Shown piece after piece: positions 33,631-42,832 of a DNA stretch of 60,923 nt. Position numbers and translations under genes: made by a program. Position 1 is the stretch's first letter, and every line of letters starts with the position of its first letter. Origin of the DNA: Compostibacillus humi (GTDB lineage Bacteria > Bacillota > Bacilli > Bacillales > Amphibacillaceae); the NCBI RefSeq assembly GCF_014637175.1, contig NZ_BMEV01000012.1, positions 1 to 60,923 of the forward strand, read 5' to 3'. Under the pieces are notes generated by a model that saw nothing but the letters and a program-made list of their open reading frames with translations, searched no databases and was not told the origin of the DNA.

Positions 33631-33657
33631 AATTGATAATGATTATCATTATCAATT
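33631..33657. promoter_or_regulatory. Fur box upstream of yclQ
   Basis: A perfect 27-bp palindrome centred on 33644: arms AATTGATAATGAT (33631-33643) and ATCATTATCAATT (33645-33657). It contains the full 19-bp Fur consensus GATAATGATTATCATTATC (33635-33653) and lies 30 bp before the binding-protein start. A TTGACG (33590-33595) with CATATAAT at 33611-33618 lies just upstream as a likely promoter. Confidence 0.92.
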
Positions 33658-33685
33658 CATTTAAATATGAAGGGGAGAATACATA

Positions 33686-34714
33686 ATGAAAAATAAGAAA
33701 TTATTAATTCTTATTTTTGCGTTGCTAGGTATTATTCTTGCTGCCTGCGGCGGATCTGATGAACCAGCGGAGGATCAAGCCAATGAAGAAGGGACAACAG
33801 CTGAAGAATCAGCTGACAGTGATTCCGGCTTTCCGATGACCATTTCTCCAACGGTTACTTCCAGCCAAAATAGAGATGGCAGCGAGACATATACGTTTGA
33901 AGAAGTTACCTTTGAATCTGTGCCTGAGAGAATTGTTGTATTTGATTATGGCTTTTTAGATACATTAGATGCCCTTGGAGTAGAGGGGATTGTTGGTGTG
34001 GCGAAGGATTCTTCTTTGCCGGCACATTTAGAGAAATATTCAGCTGATGAATATGGAAATATCGGAACTTTAAAAGAGCCGTTGCTTGAAGATATTGCTG
34101 CCCTTGAGCCGGACGTAATTTTTATTTCTGGTCGTCAAGCAACGTTTTACGAACAATTAAAGGAAATTACCCCAAATGTCGTCTTCGTAGGAACAGTTGA
34201 TGATGACTATTGGAATACGTTTCTTGCTTCCGTAGATATTGCAGCTAAGCTGTTTGATAAGAAAGCAGAAGCAGAAGAATACCTTGCGAAAATTGATTCT
34301 GCTCTGGAAGAAATTAATGCTTTAGCGGAAAACTATGATACAAGTTTAGTCACCATGTATAATGAAGGCGAATTATCCGGGTTTTCCACCAACTCCCGAT
34401 TCGGATATGTTTATGAAAATTACGGATTCAAACCGGTAACCGAGGATATTAACGCTTCCTCACATGGTTCTAACTTCGGTTACGAGGCGATCTTAGATTT
34501 TGATCCGCAAGTGTTATTTGTCATTGACCGTACTGCTGCAGTTTCCGGCAATTCCAATATCAAAGAAGATATTGAAAATGACATTATTAAACAAACGACA
34601 GCATACAAAGAAAATCGGATCGTTTATTTAGATGGTCCTCTTTGGTACTTAAGCGGCGGTGGATTACAGTCAGAACTTGCAAAAATCGAGGAAGTATTAG
34701 CCGAATTAAAATAA
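33686..34714 (+). CDS. yclQ: iron-siderophore-binding lipoprotein (YclQ type)
   Basis: A 342-residue substrate-binding lipoprotein of cluster 8 (FepB/PeuA type). The signal peptide ends in the lipobox LAACGG (Cys21), followed by an acidic linker. The two lobes carry PERIVVFDYGFLDTLDALGV, IAALEPDVIFISGRQ and the C-terminal TTAYKENRIVYLDGPLWYLSGGG. It captures the ferric siderophore at the membrane and hands it to YclN/YclO. Its own Fur-controlled promoter lets it be made in excess over the permease. GGGGAG precedes the ATG. Confidence 0.9.
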   Translation: MKNKKLLILIFALLGIILAACGGSDEPAEDQANEEGTTAEESADSDSGFPMTISPTVTSSQNRDGSETYTFEEVTFESVPERIVVFDYGFLDTLDALGVEGIVGVAKDSSLPAHLEKYSADEYGNIGTLKEPLLEDIAALEPDVIFISGRQATFYEQLKEITPNVVFVGTVDDDYWNTFLASVDIAAKLFDKKAEAEEYLAKIDSALEEINALAENYDTSLVTMYNEGELSGFSTNSRFGYVYENYGFKPVTEDINASSHGSNFGYEAILDFDPQVLFVIDRTAAVSGNSNIKEDIENDIIKQTTAYKENRIVYLDGPLWYLSGGGLQSELAKIEEVLAELK

Positions 34715-34746
34715 GAATGTAAATAAAACAATCGTTTGATCAAAGA

Positions 34747-34773
34747 GGGCTAGGACACAAGCTGTCCTAGCCC
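34747..34773. terminator. bidirectional terminator, yclQ / hisI
   Basis: Perfect 11-bp arms GGGCTAGGACA (34747-34757) and TGTCCTAGCCC (34763-34773), loop CAAGC, followed by ATTTTATT on the plus strand. It separates two convergent operons. Confidence 0.88.
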
Positions 34774-34779
34774 ATTTTA

Positions 34780-35424
34780 TTATGCATCTTTTTCTTGTCC
34801 TTCCTTTTCCATATGCCGTCTCTTTAATTCGGCTTTAATATCATCCAATGTGACACCCGCATGTTCCATTAAAACAAGAACGTGGTAGGTGAGGTCGGCA
34901 ATTTCGCTGGTCAGCTCCTGTTTATCCGCATTTTTTGCTCCAATAATTACTTCGCTCGTTTCCTCTCCTACCTTTTTAAGGATCTTATCGACGCCTTTTT
35001 CAAAAAGATAGGCAGTATAGGATCCTTCTGTCGGATGCTGACGGCGGTTTTTAATAATATCGACAACCTGATAGATGATATCGTGAACCGGTTCTTCTTC
35101 CGCATACAAACTTTGATAAAAGCACGTTTCTTCACCGGTATGGCAAGCCGGGCCGAGGGGGGATACGTAAACGAGCAAAGCATCCCCGTCACAGTCATAG
35201 GCAATTTTCCGCACCTTTTGTTTATTTCCGGAAGTTTCTCCTTTATTCCACAGCTTTTTTCTCTTTCGCGAGAAAAACCAAGTTTCCTTTGTTTCTATCG
35301 TTTTTTGCAATGATTCTTTATTCATGTAAGCTAATGTTAAAACCTTGCCGGTACGGATATCTTGGACGATGGCAGGAATCAAACCGTGTTCGTCAAATTG
35401 CAATTCAGTGATACTGATGTCCAT
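34780..35424 (-). CDS. hisI: bifunctional PR-AMP cyclohydrolase / PR-ATP pyrophosphatase
   Basis: A 214-residue HisIE fusion doing steps 2 and 3 of histidine synthesis. The N-terminal cyclohydrolase half holds [21 protein letters not shown], the Mg/Zn motif [11 protein letters not shown] and the zinc Cys in [13 protein letters not shown]. The C-terminal pyrophosphatase half (from about 115) holds [19 protein letters not shown] and [11 protein letters not shown]. It overlaps hisF by one base and is the last gene of the his operon. Confidence 0.96.
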   Translation of the reverse strand: MDISITELQFDEHGLIPAIVQDIRTGKVLTLAYMNKESLQKTIETKETWFFSRKRKKLWNKGETSGNKQKVRKIAYDCDGDALLVYVSPLGPACHTGEETCFYQSLYAEEEPVHDIIYQVVDIIKNRRQHPTEGSYTAYLFEKGVDKILKKVGEETSEVIIGAKNADKQELTSEIADLTYHVLVLMEHAGVTLDDIKAELKRRHMEKEGQEKDA

Positions 35425-36188
35425 TAATAGCTCCCCCTTACAGGTATGTCATGCTGCTTTAAGTATGTCTTTAAATTAGGAATGGAGATCTCTCCATAAT
35501 GGAAGACGGAGGCAGCCAAAGCTGCATCAGCACTGCCTTCGGTTAATACTTCTAAAAAATGCTCTTGTTTGCCGGCACCGCCGCTAGCAACAACCGGAAT
35601 ATTAACTGCACCGGCAATTTCCTTCGTTAAAGCAAGGTGATAGCCGTTTTTCTCCCCGTCCGTATCGATGGCATTGATGACAATTTCTCCTGCACCGGAC
35701 TGCTCTCCTCGTTTCGCCCATTCTACCGCATCAATTTCGGTATTTTTTCGTCCGCCTTGGATAAAAACTTCCCATTTGCCAGGGGATGTTTCCTTTGCAT
35801 CGATAGAAAGGACGATACATTGGCTGCCAAATTTATTTGCGCCTGCTTCAATAAGATCCGGGTTTGTGACAGCAGCGCTATTAATGGATACTTTATCGGC
35901 TCCGGAACGAAGGACGCGCTGGATGTCATCAACGGTCCGAATTCCGCCTCCGACGGTAAATGGTATGGAAATTTCCTTTGCAACTTTTTCAACGACATCA
36001 AGAAAAATATCTCTTTCTTCATTGGATGCGGTAATATCATAAAGTACAAGTTCATCTGCACCGGCTTCATTATATTGTTTGGCTAATTCCACCGGGTCGG
36101 CAACATCTTGGATATTTTGAAACTTTCTCCCTTTTACAACCCGGCCTTTATCCACATCGAGACAAGGAATTATTCGTTTAGCGAGCAT
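35424..36188 (-). CDS. hisF: imidazole glycerol phosphate synthase cyclase subunit
   Basis: A 254-residue TIM barrel that uses HisH-derived ammonia to turn PRFAR into imidazole-glycerol phosphate and [25 protein letters not shown] contains the catalytic Asp11, and the second catalytic Asp is in [20 protein letters not shown] and VVASGGAGK bind phosphate. The start is ATG at 36188, eight bases after GGAGGC; the open frame runs 23 codons further but that part overlaps hisA. It overlaps the hisA end by 11 bases. Confidence 0.96.
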   Translation of the reverse strand: MLAKRIIPCLDVDKGRVVKGRKFQNIQDVADPVELAKQYNEAGADELVLYDITASNEERDIFLDVVEKVAKEISIPFTVGGGIRTVDDIQRVLRSGADKVSINSAAVTNPDLIEAGANKFGSQCIVLSIDAKETSPGKWEVFIQGGRKNTEIDAVEWAKRGEQSGAGEIVINAIDTDGEKNGYHLALTKEIAGAVNIPVVASGGAGKQEHFLEVLTEGSADAALAASVFHYGEISIPNLKTYLKQHDIPVRGSY

Positions 36189-36900
36189 TTTTTTCTGCCT
36201 CCAATACTTCTTCCAATTCAAGTCTTCCGTCATACAATGCTTTTCCGATAATCGCACCGTATATTCCCATAGCCGTTAATTTTTCCACATCATTTTTTGC
36301 AGATACGCCCCCTGAAGCGATTACCTTCATTGCGGTTGCTTTGTTCACTGTCTCTAATTCAGCAAAATTGGGGCCGCTTAGCATGCCGTCTTTCATAATA
36401 TCAGTATAAACGATCGTATCAACGCCAATGGCCGCCAACTGTTTCACCAGGTCAATCGCTTTTAGGCCGCTGTCTTCCGTCCAGCCGTCCGTGGCAACAT
36501 AGCCATTCCTTGCATCAATGGATACAGCAATACGGGAACCAAATTTTCCTACTGCCTCTTGGAGAAAGGAACGACTTTTAATTGCTGCCGTGCCGAGAAT
36601 TACTCTTTCCACGCCGGCACGTAAATACTCTTCAACGACGGCTAGGGAACGGATGCCGCCGCCGGTTTGTATCGGGATATTTACTTGTTTTGCAATTTCC
36701 TTAATGGTCTGTCTGTTCACGTTTTCCCCTGTTTTTGCCCCATCCAGGTCGACGACGTGAATCCAGGAAGCTCCTTTTTTCTCCCACGTTTTGGCAACTT
36801 CGAGCGGGGAATTGTCATAAACCGTTTCTTTGTTATAATCTCCCTGGGTTAAACGGACACATTTGCCCCGAAGAATATCGATTGCTGGAAATATTATCAT
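36178..36900 (-). CDS. hisA: ProFAR isomerase
   Basis: A 240-residue TIM barrel catalysing the Amadori rearrangement of ProFAR to [22 protein letters not shown] has the catalytic Asp8; [23 protein letters not shown] (second catalytic Asp) and [12 protein letters not shown] are diagnostic. It overlaps hisH by four bases and hisF by 11. Confidence 0.96.
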   Translation of the reverse strand: MIIFPAIDILRGKCVRLTQGDYNKETVYDNSPLEVAKTWEKKGASWIHVVDLDGAKTGENVNRQTIKEIAKQVNIPIQTGGGIRSLAVVEEYLRAGVERVILGTAAIKSRSFLQEAVGKFGSRIAVSIDARNGYVATDGWTEDSGLKAIDLVKQLAAIGVDTIVYTDIMKDGMLSGPNFAELETVNKATAMKVIASGGVSAKNDVEKLTAMGIYGAIIGKALYDGRLELEEVLEAEKNAR

Positions 36901-37505
36901 TCAATCATCTCCCTGAAATTTTTGAGTAATTGCATACCTGTCACACCGCTTTTTTCCGGATGGAACTGCATGCCGATGATGTTTTCTCTCTGTACGATTG
37001 CAGGAATCGGCTCGCCGTAATGGCTGCTGGCAACAACCGTATTTTTGTCATATGATGAACTAAGAAAATAGGAATGGACAAAGTAGACATAAGCGTTGCT
37101 GTCCACTCCTTTGCAAATCGGTCTGTCAAGATGTTTTATTAAGGTGTTCCATCCCATGTGGGGCACTTTCACCGTATTTGGAATCCGGGAGACTGTCCCT
37201 TTCAGCAAGCCTAAGCCTTCCCATTCACCGTTTTCGAAGCTTTTTTCATAAAATAATTGCATGCCGAGACAAATTCCTAATATTGGCTTGCCGCCGGCAG
37301 CTGCTTCATTGATTGCGGCTGCTAAATCCGATTGTTTCAGTATGTCCATTGCATCTTTAAAAGCGCCAACTCCCGGCAAAATAATAGCATCAGCTTCTTT
37401 CAGCTGTATTGGATCTGCCGTAAGGATGGAAGGCATGTTTAATTTATCAAGAGCAATTTGTAAACTTTTCGTATTTCCGGCACCGTAATCGATTATGGCA
37501 ATCAT
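36897..37505 (-). CDS. hisH: imidazole glycerol phosphate synthase glutaminase subunit
   Basis: A 202-residue class I glutamine amidotransferase supplying ammonia to HisF. The nucleophile Cys79 is in GICLGMQLFYEKS, the oxyanion strand is in PGVGAF, and His182 and Glu184 in HPEKSG complete the triad. AGGAGG precedes the ATG. It follows hisB by 18 bases. Confidence 0.96.
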   Translation of the reverse strand: MIAIIDYGAGNTKSLQIALDKLNMPSILTADPIQLKEADAIILPGVGAFKDAMDILKQSDLAAAINEAAAGGKPILGICLGMQLFYEKSFENGEWEGLGLLKGTVSRIPNTVKVPHMGWNTLIKHLDRPICKGVDSNAYVYFVHSYFLSSSYDKNTVVASSHYGEPIPAIVQRENIIGMQFHPEKSGVTGMQLLKNFREMIE

Positions 37506-37523
37506 CTTCGTTCCTCCTTGTAC

Positions 37524-38108
37524 TTATAAAAGTCCTTTTGTCGAAGGAACCCCTTGAATCCTCGGATTTAATAAACTAGCCTGGTCCAGTGCCCTTCCGA
37601 ATCCTTTGAAAATAGATTCAATACAGTGATGTGTATTTCTGCCGTAAGCTAATTGAATATGAAGATTTATCTTGGCGTTATTTGTAAAGCCTTGAAAAAA
37701 TTCTTCCACTAACTCGGTATCAAAATTTCCTACCTTGTCCTTCAGTCCTTCGACACGATAGACGAGATATGGCCGGCCGCTAATGTCGACGGTAACGGTA
37801 GAAAGGGATTCGTCCATCGGAATCGTCACAGATGCATAGCGGTTAATTCCTTCTTTATTGCCGATTGCCTGATGAAAGGCCTGACCAAGAGCAATGCCGA
37901 CATCTTCCACCGAATGGTGCTGGTCAACTTCTAAATCCCCGCGGCATTTTACAGTAAGATCAAAAAGTCCGTGTTTCGCAAGCAAGGTAAGCATGTGGTC
38001 GAAAAAGCCGATGCCTGTGTCAATGGAAGCTTTTCCCGTTCCGTCAATGTTTAATTCCAATTCAATTTCCGTTTCTTTTGTATTCCGGCTAATTTTTGCC
38101 TGGCGCAT
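37524..38108 (-). CDS. hisB: imidazoleglycerol-phosphate dehydratase
   Basis: A 194-residue monofunctional HisB. Manganese-binding duplicated His motifs are visible: [16 protein letters not shown] with [15 protein letters not shown], and the second set [15 protein letters not shown] near the C-terminus. The start is ATG at 38108, eight bases after AAAGGA; an in-frame GTG eight codons upstream is rejected. The gene overlaps the end of hisD by 20 bases. It has no HisB-N phosphatase domain, consistent with the separate hisJ. Confidence 0.95.
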   Translation of the reverse strand: MRQAKISRNTKETEIELELNIDGTGKASIDTGIGFFDHMLTLLAKHGLFDLTVKCRGDLEVDQHHSVEDVGIALGQAFHQAIGNKEGINRYASVTIPMDESLSTVTVDISGRPYLVYRVEGLKDKVGNFDTELVEEFFQGFTNNAKINLHIQLAYGRNTHHCIESIFKGFGRALDQASLLNPRIQGVPSTKGLL

Positions 38109-39384
38109 CAGTATCATCCTTTCTGATGGCAATTGCCTTTCCGTGGGCGGTTAAGCCTTCAGCAAAAGCCAGTTTTTCGATTTTTTCGGCATGTTGAAGG
38201 AGTGCTTTTTCCGAGTATCGAATAATGCTCGACCGTTTTACAAAATCATAAACCCCTAATGGGGAAGCAAAACGGGCGGTTCCATTTGTAGGCAATGTAT
38301 GATTCGGACCGGCAAAATAATCTCCGAGCGGTTCCGGTGAAAAGTTTCCGAGAAAGATGGCTCCTGCGTTTTTTACGGAATGCATCCATCTTTCCGGATT
38401 TTTCACCATTAACTCCAAATGCTCCGGGGCAATATTATTAACGATTTCCATGGCTTCTTCCATGTTCCTGGCGATAATAATCATTCCGTTATTTTGCAGC
38501 GACTGTTTAACGATCGGGTGGCGTTCTAAAGAAATAGCCTGTTTTTCTGCTTCCGCCTTTATTTCTTTTGCCTTTTCCGCCGATGTAGTAATACAAATGG
38601 CTCGTGCAGATTCGTCATGTTCAGCTTGGGAGAGCAGATCGGCAGCTACATAAGGCACCGGGGCAGAATCATCTGCAACAACACAAATTTCACTTGGACC
38701 GGCAATCATATCAATCCCGACATCGCCGTATACCCATTTTTTGGCACGGGCAACATAAGCATTGCCTGGCCCGACGATTTTATCTACCCGTTCCACTGTT
38801 TCCGTCCCGTAAGCAAGGGCAGCGATTGCCTGTACACCGCCAATTTTATAAATTGTATCCACCCCGACTAAATCGGCTGCAGCAAGCACATATGGGTTTA
38901 CTGTTCCGTCAGGCTGAAGCGGGGTTGTCATGACCACATTTGGAACCCCGGCAATTTTAGCGGGGATGACATTCATCAGCACGGTGGAGGGATAGGCGGC
39001 TTTTCCTCCAGGAATGTACACTCCTACTTTTTCCAGCGGAGTAATTTTTTGTCCTAGCATAATGCCGTTTTCTTTTTCAACAAACCATGATTTTTCTTTC
39101 TGTTCCCGGTGAAACGCTTCTATGTTTTCTTTTGCCCGCACTAACGCTTCAAAAAACAGAGGATCAACAAGCTTTTTCGCGTTCTTCTTTTCCTCTTCCG
39201 TAACGAGAAGCTCTTCGAGTTTAACTCCGTCATATTTTTCCGTGAAGTCGTATAACGCCTTATCTTTATCGGCTCGGACTTTTCGAATAATATTAAGCAC
39301 GACCTCGTCGATAGCTTCCGTCATTTCTGTGGATGTTGTTGCCTTTTCTTCTTTCAGATATGCATCTGCGGTTACTATTCTCAT
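38089..39384 (-). CDS. hisD: histidinol dehydrogenase
   Basis: A 431-residue zinc enzyme oxidising histidinol to histidine in two NAD-dependent steps. [60 protein letters not shown] with Gln and His ligands and [10 protein letters not shown] are diagnostic. The last codons overlap hisB. It follows hisG by three bases. Confidence 0.97.
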   Translation of the reverse strand: MRIVTADAYLKEEKATTSTEMTEAIDEVVLNIIRKVRADKDKALYDFTEKYDGVKLEELLVTEEEKKNAKKLVDPLFFEALVRAKENIEAFHREQKEKSWFVEKENGIMLGQKITPLEKVGVYIPGGKAAYPSTVLMNVIPAKIAGVPNVVMTTPLQPDGTVNPYVLAAADLVGVDTIYKIGGVQAIAALAYGTETVERVDKIVGPGNAYVARAKKWVYGDVGIDMIAGPSEICVVADDSAPVPYVAADLLSQAEHDESARAICITTSAEKAKEIKAEAEKQAISLERHPIVKQSLQNNGMIIIARNMEEAMEIVNNIAPEHLELMVKNPERWMHSVKNAGAIFLGNFSPEPLGDYFAGPNHTLPTNGTARFASPLGVYDFVKRSSIIRYSEKALLQHAEKIEKLAFAEGLTAHGKAIAIRKDDTDAPGKN

Positions 39385-39387
39385 TCA

Positions 39388-40017
39388 TCAACCCTCCATT
39401 GCGGTACGCAATTGCTGAATGAATTGCTGTACTTCTTTCGATTTTGTAGCAAAGCTCGCTTTATTGACAATTAGCCGGGTGCTGATGGCGTCCATTTCTT
39501 CGTGGACTACTAAACCGTTCTCCCGTAACGTATTCCCCGTTTCAACGATGTCCACAATATAATCGGCAAGTCCTATAATTGGTGCGAGTTCCACAGAACC
39601 ATTTAATTTGACCACTTCAATTTCCTGTCCTTTTTTCTGGAAATGTCTTCTGGCAACATTTGGGTACTTCGTTGCAATCGTCAACGGTTTGCCGGACGGC
39701 ACCGTATGATTTGGTTTGCCTGCGACAGCAAACATACATTTTCCTATTTGTAAATCAAGCAATTCATAAACATCCGCTTCGGATTCCATAATATTGTCTT
39801 TCCCGACAATGCCAATATCCGCAGCTCCCTTTTCCACATAGGTGGGGACGTCTAATGCTTTGACGAAGATAAGCTTCATCGTATTGTCTTCATTGTAGAA
39901 TAGGAGCTTCCGGGAATCTTCATGCAAATCCTGAAACCGACTCCCTGTTTTTTTAAGCAATTCAATTGTACTTTTTGCTGGTCTGCCTTTCGCCAAGGCA
40001 ATCGTAATCCGTTCCAA
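39388..40017 (-). CDS. hisG: ATP phosphoribosyltransferase, short form
   Basis: A 209-residue HisG of the short type without the C-terminal regulatory domain, dependent on HisZ. It condenses ATP and PRPP in the committed step. ERITIALAKGRP starts the domain; DIGIVGKDNIMES and DIVETGNTLRENGLVV are the conserved blocks, the latter binding PRPP. I prefer TTG at 40017, which lies behind GAGGGGG at 12 bases and gives the normal family N-terminus. ATG at 40038 is also in frame but has no ribosome binding site and overlaps hisZ by 20 bases. Confidence 0.93.
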   Translation of the reverse strand: MERITIALAKGRPAKSTIELLKKTGSRFQDLHEDSRKLLFYNEDNTMKLIFVKALDVPTYVEKGAADIGIVGKDNIMESEADVYELLDLQIGKCMFAVAGKPNHTVPSGKPLTIATKYPNVARRHFQKKGQEIEVVKLNGSVELAPIIGLADYIVDIVETGNTLRENGLVVHEEMDAISTRLIVNKASFATKSKEVQQFIQQLRTAMEG

Positions 40018-40018
40018 T

Positions 40019-41230
40019 TTAATTTTGTTCCCCCTCATTTTGTTTCAATAATTGCAGCAATTCTTCCATCGTTGTGAAAGGCTGTTTTTCATTCCCGCCG
40101 AGATAAGGCGATCGATCTCCTGAAAAATATACATGCTTTTTGGCAGGGAGCCCGGTGATATTTGTGATTACTTTGTAACCATAATTTCGCAGCTCATAGG
40201 ACATGGACAGGGCTTCTTTTTGCCTGTTTTGATCGTAAAATATGCAAATATCGGCGGCAGAATCAACGGAAATATTTAGGCCTTGCTGTTTACGTGCCTG
40301 CAGAAGCAAATCAACATCAAAGGCAAAGCCGATGGCAGGCACAGAATTAGAAAACTGTTCTCCGAGGTGATCGTACCGGCCGCCCATCAGTACCGGCATG
40401 CCGACATTTCCTACAAACCCTTGGAAAATAACACCGGAGTAATAATTCATATGATTTATCAGGCCAAGATTAAAGAGAATATAGTCACTGGCGTTATAAT
40501 CTTTTATCAGTTCATTAATTTCCATTAATCTCTGCAAAATATTTTCCATATTTTCATTTAAAGTCAGTTCTTTAGCCTGCTGAATAACTGTTTCCGGATC
40601 CCCATACATGACAGGAATTTGCCGAATGGCTTCTTTTGCCTCCGTACTAATCGTAAGTGACGACAAATAAGGTTCCATTTCAATGACATTTTTAGATTGG
40701 ATAAGGGCTTTAATCTGCTCAAGCTGCTGGCCGGTTACTTGAATTTGTTCAATGATTTCCTTAAAAAAACCTGCATGGCCAACTTCAATTTTAAAATTTT
40801 TCAAGCCTAAATCTCTTAGCGTATGAATCGCAAGAATGATGACTTCCGCATCAATGAAAGGAGAATTTTCTCCGAAACATTCCACGCCTGCCTGGGTGCT
40901 TTCTGTAATTTCCCGTTGGCTATTTTGCCGATATACATCTTGGATGTAGAATAACCGCTGTTCCCGTAATAACGATTTGCTGATCATTTTCGTCAATGGA
41001 ATAGTAACGTCTGGTCGGAGGACGAGGACGTCACCGGACGGGTCAATAACTTTAATCATTTCTCCTTTGCTCACTGTACCCGTAATGTTGGAATACATAT
41101 CATAAGATTCAAAGGCGGGTGTTCTTATCTGCTGGTAGCCGTAGGTGGAAAAACGCTTTTTTATGACGGACATTAAATTCTCTTTTATTTCAAACTCTTC
41201 TATATTAGGATTATTGTAAGGATTTAGCAT
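40019..41230 (-). CDS. hisZ: ATP phosphoribosyltransferase regulatory subunit
   Basis: A 403-residue HisRS-like paralogue lacking tRNA aminoacylation, the regulatory partner of short HisG and mediator of histidine feedback. It retains class II motifs: GYQQIRTPAFESYDMY (motif 1 region), LRPDVTIPLTKMI and FYIQDVYRQ (motif 2), and GGRYDHL near the C-terminus. It is the first gene of hisZGDBHAFI. The start ATG follows AAAGGAG. Confidence 0.95.
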   Translation of the reverse strand: MLNPYNNPNIEEFEIKENLMSVIKKRFSTYGYQQIRTPAFESYDMYSNITGTVSKGEMIKVIDPSGDVLVLRPDVTIPLTKMISKSLLREQRLFYIQDVYRQNSQREITESTQAGVECFGENSPFIDAEVIILAIHTLRDLGLKNFKIEVGHAGFFKEIIEQIQVTGQQLEQIKALIQSKNVIEMEPYLSSLTISTEAKEAIRQIPVMYGDPETVIQQAKELTLNENMENILQRLMEINELIKDYNASDYILFNLGLINHMNYYSGVIFQGFVGNVGMPVLMGGRYDHLGEQFSNSVPAIGFAFDVDLLLQARKQQGLNISVDSAADICIFYDQNRQKEALSMSYELRNYGYKVITNITGLPAKKHVYFSGDRSPYLGGNEKQPFTTMEELLQLLKQNEGEQN

Positions 41231-41268
41231 CGGTTAAACTCCTTTGTTATCATTCAATTAAAATATTT

Positions 41269-41309
41269 AACTTTAATACTTTATCACTTTAACAAAATAA
41301 AGTTATAAT
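41269..41309. promoter_or_regulatory. divergent hisZ/hisJ control region with octamer repeats
   Basis: Three tandem octamers CTTTAATA, CTTTATCA, CTTTAACA (41271-41294) lie between the divergent genes; AACTTTA (41269-41275) and TAAAGTT (41298-41304) form an inverted pair around them. TTATCA (41281-41286), 17-nt spacer, TATAAT (41304-41309) is a plausible hisJ promoter running through the repeats. The hisZ promoter on the other strand is not clear. The whole intergenic region is only 131 bp, so no T-box is present. Confidence 0.5.
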
Positions 41310-41361
41310 GTATTATATAGATGGATGGAAAAAAAGTCAATAATTGAGGAGAGATTAATAG

Positions 41362-42171
41362 ATGTTTGATTACCATATTCATAGCGACTTTTCTGCAGAC
41401 TGCAGCACTCGAATGGAAACGACGATACAAAAAGCGATAGAAATGAATTTAACCGAAATTTGTTTTACGGAGCATATTGATTATGATTATCCGGATAAAG
41501 ATTGGATATTTGAATTTGACCTTCAGGAATACGACAAAAAGATAAAAGAACTGCAAGAGAAGTACCGGGGGAAGATTCAGATTAAAAAGGGCGTGGAAAT
41601 TGGTCTTCAGCCACACCTTCTAGGAAAATATGAATCGTTAACAAAAACGGAATACTTTGATTTTATCATCTGTTCCATGCACGCAACGAGCGGAAAAGAT
41701 TTGCATTCCGGGGCGTTTTTTGCCGGGAAGAGCGTAGAGGAAGCATATCGGATTTACTATGAAGAATTGTTCCATTGCATTAAAGAATACAAGAATTATA
41801 GTGTTTTAGGCCATTTAGATTTAGTGAAACGGTATACGGAAGAGAAAGCGGAGGATAACTTTTTTGATATCATTGCTGATATTTTTAATGTCGTAATTCA
41901 GGATGGAAAAGGGATTGAAGTGAATACTTCTGGTTACCGTTATGGACTTGAAAGCGGAATGCCAAGTGCAGATATACTCAAATTGTATAAAGACTGTGGC
42001 GGAGAGATGATTACGTTAGGATCCGACTCTCACACAGAAACGACTTTGGCATCTCGTTTTCGGGATACGCTGGAACTTCTAAGTTCGATTGGCTTTCGAT
42101 ACGTAGCTACTTTCGAAGGTCAAGTCCCGAAAATGCATCCAATTGAGGAAGTGAAAAAATTTTACCGGTAA
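41362..42171 (+). CDS. hisJ: histidinol-phosphatase (PHP type)
   Basis: A 269-residue PHP-superfamily phosphatase hydrolysing histidinol phosphate. Metal ligands are visible in DYHIHSDFSADC (His-x-His), FTEHIDYD, KGVEIGL (Glu), CSMHATSG, GHLDLVKRY and LGSDSHTE (Asp, His). It complements the missing phosphatase half of HisB. AGGAGAG precedes the ATG. Its divergence from hisZ suggests shared histidine control. Confidence 0.93.
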   Translation: MFDYHIHSDFSADCSTRMETTIQKAIEMNLTEICFTEHIDYDYPDKDWIFEFDLQEYDKKIKELQEKYRGKIQIKKGVEIGLQPHLLGKYESLTKTEYFDFIICSMHATSGKDLHSGAFFAGKSVEEAYRIYYEELFHCIKEYKNYSVLGHLDLVKRYTEEKAEDNFFDIIADIFNVVIQDGKGIEVNTSGYRYGLESGMPSADILKLYKDCGGEMITLGSDSHTETTLASRFRDTLELLSSIGFRYVATFEGQVPKMHPIEEVKKFYR

Positions 42172-42310
42172 GGGGCAATTCCTTTACAAGGGCTTCATGA
42201 GAGACAAACCCAGGAAAAAAGTCACAAAATATTACCGAACGACCGGCATGGCGCGCTTCTTAGCATGATATAATGAAAAAGGATATCAATATTTTAGAAG
42301 GTGTTGGCAT

Positions 42311-42691
42311 ATGAATACGGTGAAAAGGGTGTTTTTAATCGTAGCAGGATCCATTTCTTTAGGAATGGGGATATTAGGGATTTTTCTCCCTGTTCTCCCG
42401 ACGACACCGTTATTGCTGCTTGCAGCAGCATGCTATGTTCGCAGTTCGGACCGTTTATATCAATGGCTGATTACGAATAAACGTTTTGGACCATATATAT
42501 TAAATTACCGGGAAGGGAAAGGGATCCCATTAAAAGCGAAAATTATGGGTGTTACATTAATCTGGATATCGATGCTCTTTACTGTAATCGTTGTGATTCC
42601 GCTCGTCAGTATTAAAATTTTATTGCTCGGAATTGCAGCATATTTTACCCGCTTCATTTTAAAGCAAAAGACATTGGAAAAACATATTTAG
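42311..42691 (+). CDS. DUF454 (YbaN) family membrane protein
   Basis: A 126-residue protein with three hydrophobic segments (about 7-28, 28-45 and 78-112). The family start GMGILGIFLPVLPTTPLLLLAA and the CYVRSSDRLYQWLITNKRFGPYILNYREG block are diagnostic of DUF454. Function unknown. AGAAGGTG precedes the ATG. It is a single gene followed by a terminator. Confidence 0.8.
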   Translation: MNTVKRVFLIVAGSISLGMGILGIFLPVLPTTPLLLLAAACYVRSSDRLYQWLITNKRFGPYILNYREGKGIPLKAKIMGVTLIWISMLFTVIVVIPLVSIKILLLGIAAYFTRFILKQKTLEKHI

Positions 42692-42758
42692 CAATATTGG
42701 ATTCATTTGTTTTTAATGTAGCAAGATTGGGCATAATCCCTTACAATAAAGAAGATGG

Positions 42759-42787
42759 AAAATCACCTTATATGTTAAGGTGATTTT
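42759..42787 (+). terminator. terminator of DUF454 gene
   Basis: Perfect 12-bp arms AAAATCACCTTA (42759-42770) and TAAGGTGATTTT (42776-42787), loop TATGT, with a run of T at the right end. Confidence 0.88.
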
Positions 42788-42832
42788 TTTCAGGGAAGGC
42801 TAAGTGCATAATGAGAAAAAGGAATGGTTTTT

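Noticed and set aside
36189-36257. Longer hisF frame starting near 36257
   Set aside because: The extension overlaps hisA by 80 bases and the HisF family begins with [13 protein letters not shown], which follows GGAGGC.
41231-41361. His T-box leader before hisZ
   Set aside because: The gap is only 131 bp and contains no T-box sequence, stem I motif or terminator.
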